A DNA stretch of 24,223 bases, taken from positions 1 to 24,223 of IMG/VR virus record IMGVR_UViG_3300022187_000231; one strand, 5' to 3'. This DNA is from a virus. This document shows positions 8,649 through 15,942 of this stretch, piece after piece. The notes under the pieces were generated by a model that saw only the letters and a list, made by a program, of their open reading frames with translations, made no database searches and was not told where the DNA came from. A program made the position numbers and the translations under genes. Numbering within the stretch: the stretch's first letter is position 1; every line of letters starts with the position of its first letter.

Positions 8649-9601
8649 TGAGACAACGTTATCTAGGCGATTCAGTCACAATCATTTCACCAATTGATGT
8701 ATTAACTGATAATACAAACAAACTTTATAACAATGGTGGAACACTATACTTTAACGGCACTGAGGTAGGGGCAGGTGCTGAAGACAATAACGCTTGGGTA
8801 AATTCAAACGACTATGCAACTTATACAACTCTTTCTGGATTAATAGATACAGTACAAGATAATGTTAGTGCAGCTTCAGACGCAGCAGCTAATGATTATA
8901 ATACATATACTACAGTAACAGCTAATACATATGATACATATGTAACTGTTTCTGGATTGATAAATACTGTTAATGCAAATGTTGATGCACTACCAGATTC
9001 AGCAGCTAACGATCACACCACATATACAACACTTTCTGGGCTTATTGACACAGTACAAGACAATGTTACTGCCAACGAAAATAATGCTTGGGTAAATGCA
9101 AATGACTATACAACTTATAATACACTATCTGGACTAATAGACACAGTTCAAGATAATGTTGCTGCTTCTACAGGTGCTTGGACAGAGAGTGGTTCTGATA
9201 TCTATTTTGCTACTGGTGCAGTAACTGTTGGGCCTGGTGCTAGTTATAATCCAGCATCAAATCTCTATGTTTATGGAAATACCTATGTTAGTGGAAATGT
9301 AGAAGTAGGAGACACACTAATTGAGCTATCTTCTATGGCTATTAAAACAAATATAGTACCATTAAGACAACAACTCTCTAAAATTCAATTGCTAAATCCT
9401 GTAGAGTATGATAAAATACAAACTAATAATCATGAACTAGGATTGATTGCAGAAGAAGTTTCTCAAGTATTACCTCACGTTGTAGCAGAAGGTAATACTG
9501 CAATCTCCTATACACGAATTGTTCCTGTATTAATTCAAGCAATGAAAGAACTTAAATCAGAAGTCGATGAATTGAAGAGAAAACTAAATGGCTCAACTTA
9601 A
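8648..9601 (+). CDS. Tail fibre with C-terminal S74 chaperone domain
   Basis: This 317-residue protein starts at a GTG overlapping the upstream stop. Residues about 49-170 carry shaft repeats (TYTTLSGLIDTVQDNV type, and one ANVDALPDSAAND unit) like those of the fibre gene at 1-2186. Residues about 228-317 form a peptidase S74 / intramolecular chaperone domain: Ser228 and Lys233 in SSMAIKTNI, then NPVEYD, GLIAEEVSQVLPHVV, ISYTRIVPVLIQAMKEL and a closing coiled coil. In this family the C-terminal domain drives trimerisation of the beta fibre and cuts itself off just before the Ser. Here the usual Ser-Asp is Ser-Ser, so cleavage competence is uncertain. The 3' end overlaps the next gene by 14 nt. 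Confidence 0.82.
   Translation: MRQRYLGDSVTIISPIDVLTDNTNKLYNNGGTLYFNGTEVGAGAEDNNAWVNSNDYATYTTLSGLIDTVQDNVSAASDAAANDYNTYTTVTANTYDTYVTVSGLINTVNANVDALPDSAANDHTTYTTLSGLIDTVQDNVTANENNAWVNANDYTTYNTLSGLIDTVQDNVAASTGAWTESGSDIYFATGAVTVGPGASYNPASNLYVYGNTYVSGNVEVGDTLIELSSMAIKTNIVPLRQQLSKIQLLNPVEYDKIQTNNHELGLIAEEVSQVLPHVVAEGNTAISYTRIVPVLIQAMKELKSEVDELKRKLNGST
8790..9172 (+). repeat. Degenerate fibre-shaft repeats shared with the first fibre gene
   Basis: Four units of the form (N)DYxTYxTLSGLIDTVQDNV or GLINTVNANV occur here, including one ANVDALPDSAAND segment also found in the 84-bp array at the window start. Copies are diverged at the DNA level, unlike those at 1-377. They probably build the trimeric shaft upstream of the S74 domain. 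Confidence 0.75.
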
Positions 9602-11021
9602 ATCTGGAAGTACTCTAGGCGCAAACTCTATTGTTGACACAACTACTACTAGTATTACCTCTAGTAATTTTAATTTTTATTCACTATTTCCAGCTTCAAT
9701 TATACAAGATGAGACAATAGTGTTTAAAGATGCTAATGATGTTGTTCAATTAGGCACTATTCAAGGTACTCTTTCAGTTTCTTTATCTAAAACGCCTTCA
9801 GCTTCATTAGAAGAAGAAGGTAATGTTATTACATATTCTGCTACAGCTACTCCAGTGCCTTTAGTTCAAGGACGAAGTATTAACTACTATCTAAGTGGTG
9901 ATATTTCTCCATCTGACTTATCTCCTTCTTCAAATACAGGATCCTTTACATTCCCTCCTAGTAGTCCTGGGACAGCTTCTGTTGCATATACCGTAGTAAA
10001 TGACGGCGTTACTGAATCTCCTGAAAGTTTAAGTTTAACACTTACTGATGTATATCCTGCTAATTCTATATCTACTACTATTCAAGATTTAGTTCCTAAA
10101 TATGTAGGAGATACATCAGGCTATATAGTAGGTGGAGTAAATGCTTCATTTAACGGACTTGTGAGAGACATACAAAAGTTTCCTTTTTCTTCAGAGACTT
10201 CAGCTTCTTCTCTCGGTAATATAACTCAATATGCATACCGTTGGATAGGCGGAGCAGGGCCTACTTCAGGTTATATAATTGGAGGACTACACTATCCTAG
10301 TAGCAGCTTTCCAGGAACTAGCAGTATTCCTAATTATCAAGTTAAATTTCCATTTTCTTCAGAAACATTTAGTACAATGCCAGGATGGTTAACCACTCCA
10401 GCTACTTCAACACCAGGAATCTTCGACCATGCTACTCATAATAATGGTTCATATCTATTTGTAACAGGAGGTACAACTTCTCCTGCTCCAACATTTAATC
10501 ATGTTGAAAGAATGCCTTTCAGTTCAGAAGGTTCTTGGGTAGATATAGGAGAGCTTACATATATTTCTCGTAATCATGGGGCACACTCTTCTGCTACTAA
10601 TGGTTATACAGTAGGAGGAAGCGGGAACTTGGTGGATGATGCAATGGTGAAGTTTCCTTTTGCAATCTCAGGATCGTCGTCTACTGATATCGGAGAGCTT
10701 CCTTATAATATGAGTTTTGATGGTAGTGGAATATCTTCCTCAGAGAATGGTTATACAGTAGGTGGAGGCTCACCCCCTTTTCTCTTAAATAGATCTGTAT
10801 ATAAGTTTCCATTTTCATCTGATACTCCTGCTTCTACTCTAGTTAATCAAAATACATATTTTGGATCTACACATTCTAGTCAAACTGATGGCTATTCTTC
10901 AGGACAGCCTGGAGGTACAGCAATAAATAAATTTACATTTTCATCAGATGCTAATTCATCTGATATAGGAGAGCTGAATACTGGTATTTATGGTAGACCT
11001 TCAGCAGCATTTCATACATAA
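9588..11021 (+). CDS. Calx-beta-like plus six kelch-like repeats, fibre protein
   Basis: The 477-residue product begins with MAQLKSGSTLGAN, a short leader shared with two later genes. Residues about 62-155 look like a Calx-beta/cadherin-like sandwich (EEEGNVITYSATA ... TVVNDGVTESPESLSLTL). Residues 178-477 hold six repeats of about 45-60 residues, each opening GY(I/T)xGG and containing a (V/I)xKFPFSS motif followed by DIGEL-like residues. Six such repeats fit a six-bladed, kelch-like beta-propeller, a common ligand-binding fold; this fold is inferred. The gene overlaps the S74 fibre gene by 14 nt and is coupled by TAATG to a second six-repeat gene. A host-contacting tail protein is most likely. 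Confidence 0.72.
   Translation: MAQLKSGSTLGANSIVDTTTTSITSSNFNFYSLFPASIIQDETIVFKDANDVVQLGTIQGTLSVSLSKTPSASLEEEGNVITYSATATPVPLVQGRSINYYLSGDISPSDLSPSSNTGSFTFPPSSPGTASVAYTVVNDGVTESPESLSLTLTDVYPANSISTTIQDLVPKYVGDTSGYIVGGVNASFNGLVRDIQKFPFSSETSASSLGNITQYAYRWIGGAGPTSGYIIGGLHYPSSSFPGTSSIPNYQVKFPFSSETFSTMPGWLTTPATSTPGIFDHATHNNGSYLFVTGGTTSPAPTFNHVERMPFSSEGSWVDIGELTYISRNHGAHSSATNGYTVGGSGNLVDDAMVKFPFAISGSSSTDIGELPYNMSFDGSGISSSENGYTVGGGSPPFLLNRSVYKFPFSSDTPASTLVNQNTYFGSTHSSQTDGYSSGQPGGTAINKFTFSSDANSSDIGELNTGIYGRPSAAFHT
10119..11018 (+). repeat. Six diverged kelch-like coding repeats
   Basis: Six units begin at GY(I/T)xGG-like motifs and carry KFPFSS-like cores. They are more diverged than those in the following gene; unit 2 is enlarged and unit 6 has GYSSGQ in place of GG. 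Confidence 0.75.
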
Positions 11022-12097
11022 TGGCAATATTAAAACCCGACTCAACGAGCAACTCTAAACCACTTGTAGGTTCTACACCGACTATCAATGTTTCTAGCAT
11101 TGAAGGTTCTGCTAATGCTACTGTACGAGCATTATCAAGTGATCCAGACGGTAATCTTTTATTTACTGATATCTCTCCTCTTACTGTTTACAGCTTTTAT
11201 GAGATTATCTTTCAAGGTACAGTGAGCGGTTATACAAGTGGAGGGTATTCTCCAACAGTATCTAGTACATTATCTACAATTGAAAAGTTTCCTTTTAGCT
11301 CAGATACAAATGCTACAAGCGTTGGCGACTTAACACAAGCAAGATCAAGAATGACAGGACAGTCGTCATCGGATAATGGGTACACAAGTGGCGGTTTACC
11401 AGCTCCAACACCTCCGTTTGGCGGCAGCATTATTGAAAAATTTCCATTTAGTTCAGACGCAAATGCGGTAGGTGTTGGTGATTTAACAGTAGATAAATAT
11501 GATATGGCTGGACAATCATCAGATTATAATGGTTATGTTTCTGGTGGTCAAACTCCTTCAATCATCAACACTATTGAAAAATTTCCTTTTAATTCAGATA
11601 CTAACGCAACTGACATTGCTGATTTGACAATAGCAAGATATGGTGGATCTGGTCAATCATCAACTACTCATGGATATACATCAGGAGGGTATTATGATAG
11701 AGATATCATAGATAGGTTTCCTTTTAGTTCAGATGCAAATGCTTCTGATGTAGGAGAGCTAACTTCAATTAAAATTAGAGCGTCTGGTCAATCTTCACGT
11801 ACCCATGGATATTCTTCTGGAGGATATTTTTCTCCAACCAATACTGCAATTAATGTTATAGAAAAATTCTCATTTGCCGCCAGCAGTAATGGAGCTGATG
11901 TGGGGGATTTAACAACAGCAAAATGGAATATGTCTGGGCAGTCAAGTGTTACTAATGGTTATGCAGCTGGAGGTAGAATATCAACTCCAGTTTATACAGC
12001 TATAATCGAAAAGTTCCCATTTGCATCAGATACAAATGCAACAAATATTGGAAGTTTAACTCAAGTTAAAAGCACTGAAGCTGGACACCAAATATAA
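11021..12097 (+). CDS. Six-repeat kelch-like beta-propeller fibre protein
   Basis: The 358-residue protein starts on a TAATG overlap. After a leader (MAILKPDSTSNSKPLVGST) and a short linker, residues 70-358 are six regular repeats of 45-51 residues: GYxSGG, a variable loop, IEKFPFSSDxNATxVGDLT, then xGQSS. A six-bladed closed propeller is the simplest structure for this count. The loops between GG and IEKF vary most in length and sequence, where a binding surface would be expected. The gene is a clear paralogue of its upstream neighbour but lacks the Calx-beta-like module. It is probably a tail-tip adhesin or fibre part; no enzymatic residues stand out. Confidence 0.75.
   Translation: MAILKPDSTSNSKPLVGSTPTINVSSIEGSANATVRALSSDPDGNLLFTDISPLTVYSFYEIIFQGTVSGYTSGGYSPTVSSTLSTIEKFPFSSDTNATSVGDLTQARSRMTGQSSSDNGYTSGGLPAPTPPFGGSIIEKFPFSSDANAVGVGDLTVDKYDMAGQSSDYNGYVSGGQTPSIINTIEKFPFNSDTNATDIADLTIARYGGSGQSSTTHGYTSGGYYDRDIIDRFPFSSDANASDVGELTSIKIRASGQSSRTHGYSSGGYFSPTNTAINVIEKFSFAASSNGADVGDLTTAKWNMSGQSSVTNGYAAGGRISTPVYTAIIEKFPFASDTNATNIGSLTQVKSTEAGHQI
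11228..12094 (+). repeat. Six regular kelch-like coding repeats
   Basis: Units begin at residues 70 onward with GYTSGG, GYTSGG, GYVSGG, GYTSGG, GYSSGG and GYAAGG; five carry FPF(S/N/A)SD and one carries FSFAAS. The DNA copies are diverged, so the array is old or under diversifying selection. Confidence 0.85.
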
Positions 12098-12108
12098 TGC
12101 TAACAACA

Positions 12109-12124
12109 TTTATTAATTAATAAA
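12109..12124. repeat. Perfect 16-bp AT palindrome between genes
   Basis: TTTATTAATTAATAAA is its own reverse complement. It sits in the 41-bp gap 12098-12138 between the propeller gene and the first oxygenase, just before an AAAGG ribosome site. It has no GC stem or U-tract, so a terminator is unlikely. It could be an operator-like site or chance in AT-rich DNA. Confidence 0.3.
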
Positions 12125-12138
12125 CGAAAGGTAAAATA

Positions 12139-12879
12139 ATGACACCACAAGAAAAATTTAAACGAGATAAATATGTACTTTTTGATGATGTAATATCAAA
12201 AGATATGTGCACTTTTCTAACAAACTATATGCACTTACGTAAAGATGCAGGTTATATGACTCCGCCAGTTTCAATGGGAGGAGATGATACTCAATGCCCA
12301 AAGAGTTGGAGTATTTATGGAGATCCAGCTTTTGATACGTTATTATTACAGCTTGCTCAACCGCTATCAAATCTTTTAGGTATGCAACTAATTCCGGCAT
12401 ATACCTATGCACGTATTTATCAGCCTGGTGAAATTCTAGAATGGCATAAAGATCGTCCGTCTTGTGAAATATCAGGTACAATGACGCTTGGCATGTCTAG
12501 TCCAACAGATATCTGGCCTATCTATGTAGGCAGTCCAGACTCTACAAAAGAAGAAAAAGTAGGTAATCCAATTAATATTGGGGTCGGAGAACTTATGATG
12601 TATGAAGGATGTGAAGTACCTCATTGGCGTGATGAATATACAGGCACTTGGCAAGCTCAAGTATTTATTCACTATGTACGTGCTAATGGTCCATATGCTG
12701 CAGAGCATAGATTTGATGGACGTCCAAGTCTAGGTATTTTTAAACACTCTGACGAGTATAAAAAGCAAACAGACAGAATTATTCAATATGCTTTAAACAA
12801 ACCGAAAGAAACTTCTGTTTCAAAAACTGAACAAGTTCAAGCACAAGACTCAATTAAACCTTTTAAATTTGAGGTATAA
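12139..12879 (+). CDS. 2OG-Fe(II) oxygenase, first of two
   Basis: The 246-residue product has the double-stranded beta-helix signature of 2-oxoglutarate/Fe(II) dioxygenases: the iron ligands H103-x-D105 in EWHKDRPS and H162 in EVPHWRD, followed by a WQAQVFIHYV strand. Such enzymes couple decarboxylation of 2-oxoglutarate to hydroxylation of a substrate such as a protein side chain or nucleobase. The canonical Arg/Lys that binds 2-oxoglutarate is not obvious. The C-terminal 40 residues are polar and may be a tail. It is preceded by a 41-bp gap with an AT palindrome and followed at 1 nt by a second, unrelated-looking oxygenase, so the pair is probably co-translated. The substrate is unknown. 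Confidence 0.78.
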   Translation: MTPQEKFKRDKYVLFDDVISKDMCTFLTNYMHLRKDAGYMTPPVSMGGDDTQCPKSWSIYGDPAFDTLLLQLAQPLSNLLGMQLIPAYTYARIYQPGEILEWHKDRPSCEISGTMTLGMSSPTDIWPIYVGSPDSTKEEKVGNPINIGVGELMMYEGCEVPHWRDEYTGTWQAQVFIHYVRANGPYAAEHRFDGRPSLGIFKHSDEYKKQTDRIIQYALNKPKETSVSKTEQVQAQDSIKPFKFEV

Positions 12880-12880
12880 A

Positions 12881-13495
12881 ATGCTATTACTAAATAAAGA
12901 ACTACCACCAACTCCGTCATTTATTGTACATGATAAAAATACTTGTCCTGATGATCCAAAACTATATTTTTCTCCTGAAGAATGTATGTGGATAAGACAG
13001 TGGGCAGAAAAAAGAACTCCACAATTTGCATCAGTTGGTGTAGGAGAACAATCTGAGGTACGTCGTTCAACTAGAGATGTGTATTTATATGGTATGCCTC
13101 GTGATGAAATAACTGATGGGGTATTTAGAAAGATACTATATCAAGTAGACTATGCTAACAAAAATGCCTTTAATTTTGAGTTAACTGGTATTTTACATGA
13201 TCTTCAAGTTCTTAAGTATGATTCAAAAACAGAGCAACATTATGATTGGCATATTGATATTAGCGGAGGAAACTCTTATGGGCGTAAAATCTCTTACAGT
13301 TTACAGCTAAGTGATCCTTCAGAATATGAGGGAGGAACTTTAGAAATTTATGATGGCAATAATCATATTGTGCCTCAAGCGCAAGGTACAGCAGTGATGT
13401 TTCCAAGTTATATGTGTCACAGAGTAGCTCCGGTTACTGCTGGTACTCGTTGGAGTTTAGTAATTTGGATTCAAGGATCATCACATTTTAGGTAG
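12881..13495 (+). CDS. 2OG-Fe(II) oxygenase, PKHD-hydroxylase-like
   Basis: I place the start at ATG 12881, one base after the upstream TAA, with GAGG at 12871-12874, rather than at an in-frame TTG at 12869. The 204-residue protein has H124-x-D126 in HYDWHID, a GGTLEIYDG strand pair, H180 in PSYMCHRV and R190 in AGTRWSLVIWIQG, exactly ten residues after the distal His. This is a complete Fe(II) triad plus 2-oxoglutarate-binding Arg, closest in layout to prolyl-4-hydroxylase-like / PKHD-type enzymes. Related genes occur in marine phages. Two oxygenases side by side amid virion genes suggest modification of a virion or host protein; this is inference. Confidence 0.85.
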   Translation: MLLLNKELPPTPSFIVHDKNTCPDDPKLYFSPEECMWIRQWAEKRTPQFASVGVGEQSEVRRSTRDVYLYGMPRDEITDGVFRKILYQVDYANKNAFNFELTGILHDLQVLKYDSKTEQHYDWHIDISGGNSYGRKISYSLQLSDPSEYEGGTLEIYDGNNHIVPQAQGTAVMFPSYMCHRVAPVTAGTRWSLVIWIQGSSHFR

Positions 13496-13503
13496 AAAAC
13501 AAA

Positions 13504-13983
13504 ATGGCAAAGTTAAAGGATAACTCAACCGTAGGCGGTAATGTAATACTTCATGAAGGAAACATAGATTTAGATAATTTATCTAAACTAAATACTCCTA
13601 CTGGATCTAATAACTCTTTAGTAACATTTTCAAACTCTACTAGTAGTTTTACGTTTATAAACCATCCTACTTTACCATCATACTCAGTAAGCGCGAATGT
13701 ATCTTCTACTCAAGAAGGAAATACTGTTGCGTTTACTCTACAGACTGATAATGTAGATTCAGGAACTTCAGTACCTTATACAATAACAGGAATTACTAGT
13801 GGGGACTTATCAAGCGGTAGCTTAACTGGAAATTTTGTGCTATCCGGTTCTTCAAATACTTTAACCTTCACTCTATCGGAAGATGTTTCTACTGGTGAAG
13901 GCATTGAAACAATGACACTATCTCTAGATGATTATCCGTTAGCCTCTGCCTCTATAGAAGTTTTAGACACTAGTAGTATCTAA
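13504..13983 (+). CDS. Calx-beta-like virion protein with shared leader
   Basis: The 159-residue product begins MAKLKDNSTVGGNVILHEGN, matching the leader of the two propeller genes (MAxLKxxST). Residues about 60-155 form a Calx-beta/cadherin-like sandwich (QEGNTVAFTLQTDNV ... GEGIETMTLSLDDYP) similar in pattern to residues 62-155 of the protein from 9588-11021. It has no propeller region. It probably is a small fibre or decoration component that docks through the same N-terminal peptide. It starts 8 nt after the oxygenase gene and overlaps the ParB-like gene by one base, linking the adhesin block to the packaging block. Confidence 0.68.
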   Translation: MAKLKDNSTVGGNVILHEGNIDLDNLSKLNTPTGSNNSLVTFSNSTSSFTFINHPTLPSYSVSANVSSTQEGNTVAFTLQTDNVDSGTSVPYTITGITSGDLSSGSLTGNFVLSGSSNTLTFTLSEDVSTGEGIETMTLSLDDYPLASASIEVLDTSSI

Positions 13984-14429
13984 TGATTTTAGTATACATA
14001 GAGCATTTCCCTGTTAAGCTTCTTACTCCCGAGTTTCCTCGTCCACCTGAGTTTTTTAAGACTCGTCCAGAGTTTGTAGAAATGCAAAAAATTATAATTG
14101 ACAGCATTCGTAAAAATGGGTTAAAATATCCATTATGTGCTAGAAATAAAAATGATGATGGTGAGTTGTACCATGTTGGAATGGGTATGCAACGTCTAGC
14201 CGCATTAAAAGAAATGCAAGCTGATACTTGTAAAACTATAGTAGCTTGTAAAGAAGATCAACAGTTTATTCCTGTTGGAGAGTTTGTAAAAACTAAAGAA
14301 CATTTAGAACAGATATTTGGTTGTCGATTACGAAAGTTTACGTTACAACCAAACTGTTTTGAAGCACAACCAAACGAAGATCTCAAGCAATGGGATCCTA
14401 TATATTTAAAGAGGGGACATAATGAGTAA
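13983..14429 (+). CDS. ParB-like N-terminal-domain protein
   Basis: The 148-residue product carries the ParB/sulfiredoxin-like layout: a helix with IIDSIRKNGLKYPLCAR (about 37-54) followed by a strand and the phosphate-binding motif GMQRLAALKEM (68-78), equivalent to the G-x-x-R-x-x-A box of ParB. No helix-turn-helix C-terminal domain is evident; the C-terminal 50 residues look unrelated. ParB-fold proteins bind or hydrolyse CTP or ATP and often act in DNA partition or as small nucleases or regulators. Its place just upstream of the packaging genes suggests a DNA-linked role, perhaps recognition of the packaging site. It is coupled on both sides (1-nt and 8-nt overlaps). Confidence 0.65.
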   Translation: MILVYIEHFPVKLLTPEFPRPPEFFKTRPEFVEMQKIIIDSIRKNGLKYPLCARNKNDDGELYHVGMGMQRLAALKEMQADTCKTIVACKEDQQFIPVGEFVKTKEHLEQIFGCRLRKFTLQPNCFEAQPNEDLKQWDPIYLKRGHNE

Positions 14430-15288
14430 TGATATTATTAAGTCAAAAGACTTAAATACTTGGATACAAGATCACCAATCTACTCATTTGAGTGAGGTAT
14501 TTTCTGCAAAGAATTTACCTAATGTTAAAAGTTTTGGAAACAAAACATTTGCTGAAAACGCAGCATTAGCTGAAGCAGCTATGTTAAACTGCGTAGAAAC
14601 AGAAAGAATTTGGAATAGATCACATTCTCAATGGACTTGGAGACATATTAACTTAAGCTACGCAGCACCAATGAAGAATCTAAGACAGATTAGTGCTGAA
14701 GTAAGTTCTAAGCGTCAAGCGCTAGAAGAGGCTAAGTGGAACTATCTTAAAACTCAAGCAAAAATTAAGATTAAAGAATCACAAGTAGAAAAAGAGAAAG
14801 ATCCAAACAGAAAAACGCTTTTAGAGATTGAATTAGCAGAAATGAGATCTTCTAGCGCTGCTGGAATGAAATATGTAGAAGGAGCTATGAAAGATGTTAT
14901 AACTCTTTCAGAACTCTACGACCAGTTAAAAGCGCCCTATGAAGGTTATACAGAAGAAGACTTCGAAAAAGAAGAAGCTAAGTCTCATTTAAAACGTAGT
15001 TTAGTTCAATGTTTAAGAGATATCCGTCAAAGCGGACGCATAACTAAAGGCGAACAAGAATATCTAGAACAAATTGGGGTTAATCCCGGAAAAATATTTC
15101 AAGACATGATGCGTTACTTAGCACAAGAAGAACAGTCTGATGACTACACTGTAACAGGTATGTATGAGTTTTTAGATGATATGTGTGATAAGTTAATTGA
15201 TCAGCTACATGTTGATGACATTAGAATGAAACTTCAAGGTCTAGAAAACAGAATTCTTGATGATGCCTTATTTAAAGGAGATCAATAA
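14422..15288 (+). CDS. Helical protein, candidate small terminase (role unproven)
   Basis: The 288-residue product is almost wholly alpha-helical and highly charged, with a coiled-coil-like stretch at about 90-160 (SSKRQALEEAKWNYLKTQAK, then KIKESQVEKEKD). No zinc, catalytic or membrane motif is visible. It starts within the ParB-like gene (8-nt overlap) after a GAGGGG site, and ends on a TAATG overlap. It lies two genes upstream of the large terminase, where many phages place the small subunit, and no other gene here fits that job. It is longer than typical small terminases, so a different packaging or head accessory role is possible. Confidence 0.62.
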   Translation: MSNDIIKSKDLNTWIQDHQSTHLSEVFSAKNLPNVKSFGNKTFAENAALAEAAMLNCVETERIWNRSHSQWTWRHINLSYAAPMKNLRQISAEVSSKRQALEEAKWNYLKTQAKIKIKESQVEKEKDPNRKTLLEIELAEMRSSSAAGMKYVEGAMKDVITLSELYDQLKAPYEGYTEEDFEKEEAKSHLKRSLVQCLRDIRQSGRITKGEQEYLEQIGVNPGKIFQDMMRYLAQEEQSDDYTVTGMYEFLDDMCDKLIDQLHVDDIRMKLQGLENRILDDALFKGDQ

Positions 15289-15941
15289 TGATTGTTGAAT
15301 ACATGTTAGAACAAGTTGGTAGAGGCGATGCAAAACGTGCTCCTACTTTTATTAGAGATGGTGGTTACCACTTTAATAGTTCCGACTATACATATGTAGG
15401 TTGGGTGCCTAACCTAGCTGAAAGAGAATTTTATATTCCTGACTCATTAACAGTACTAACTAGAGAAAGTATTGTAACTCGCGCTCTTGCAATGCACGCT
15501 GCTAATACTATGCAACAAGAAGATCCTGATAATGAAGGACAGTATATTGATATGACAGATGCTGAAGTTACTTCTATGATGCAACAATGGTGGGATGCTA
15601 TAATCGCTCAGTATGTTCAAAAACCTGCTTCAGCCACAATCGAAGCTGATACTGATAATAACCATATTGAAGTTAAAGTTACTTTTGCAAGAAAAGGTGT
15701 AGTAATTAGTGGGACTCCTCAATTAACTGTAGATGTTGATGGGAGTTCAGTAGTTCTTAGTGCTTCAAGCACTAACTATAACTCAATTATCTTTAGTGCA
15801 AGCCATACTTTAAATGGAGGAGAAACAATCACAGTATCTGCTAGCTCTTCTATTGACTTGAATGGTGGAACAATTACAGATGGTACAGATAATGCATTAG
15901 TAGCATTATCGCTTTCAGAGGATGTAACTGCTACAGTGTAG
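15288..15941 (+). CDS. Unknown N-terminal domain fused to Ig-like domain
   Basis: The 217-residue product has an unrecognised N-terminal part (1 to about 112, with YTYVGWVPNLAEREFYIPD and WWDAIIAQYVQ) and a C-terminal Ig-like beta sandwich (about 113-217; IEVKVTFARKGVVISGTP ... GGTITDGTDNALVALSL), resembling the repeated Ig-type domains of surface proteins. Phages often add such domains to head, tail or fibre proteins for weak carbohydrate binding. It sits one base before the large terminase start, so it is co-translated with packaging proteins, an unexpected place for a display domain. AAAGGAG precedes its ATG. Confidence 0.65.
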   Translation: MIVEYMLEQVGRGDAKRAPTFIRDGGYHFNSSDYTYVGWVPNLAEREFYIPDSLTVLTRESIVTRALAMHAANTMQQEDPDNEGQYIDMTDAEVTSMMQQWWDAIIAQYVQKPASATIEADTDNNHIEVKVTFARKGVVISGTPQLTVDVDGSSVVLSASSTNYNSIIFSASHTLNGGETITVSASSSIDLNGGTITDGTDNALVALSLSEDVTATV

Positions 15942-15942
15942 T

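Noticed and set aside
9588-12097. Diversity-generating retroelement targeting the repeat proteins
   Set aside because: No reverse transcriptase gene and no template/variable repeat pair with adenine-specific differences is visible in the window.
12097-12120. Seven-codon ORF overlapping the propeller gene stop
   Set aside because: It is too short, has no distinct ribosome site, and falls in the gap with the AT palindrome.
12869-12880. TTG start extending the second oxygenase by four residues
   Set aside because: ATG 12881 has a GAGG site and sits just after the upstream stop; the TTG has no better context.
14098-14127. TTGACA with 18-nt spacer and TAAAAT inside the ParB-like gene
   Set aside because: It lies fully within conserved-looking coding sequence, has non-optimal spacing, and such matches are expected by chance in AT-rich DNA.
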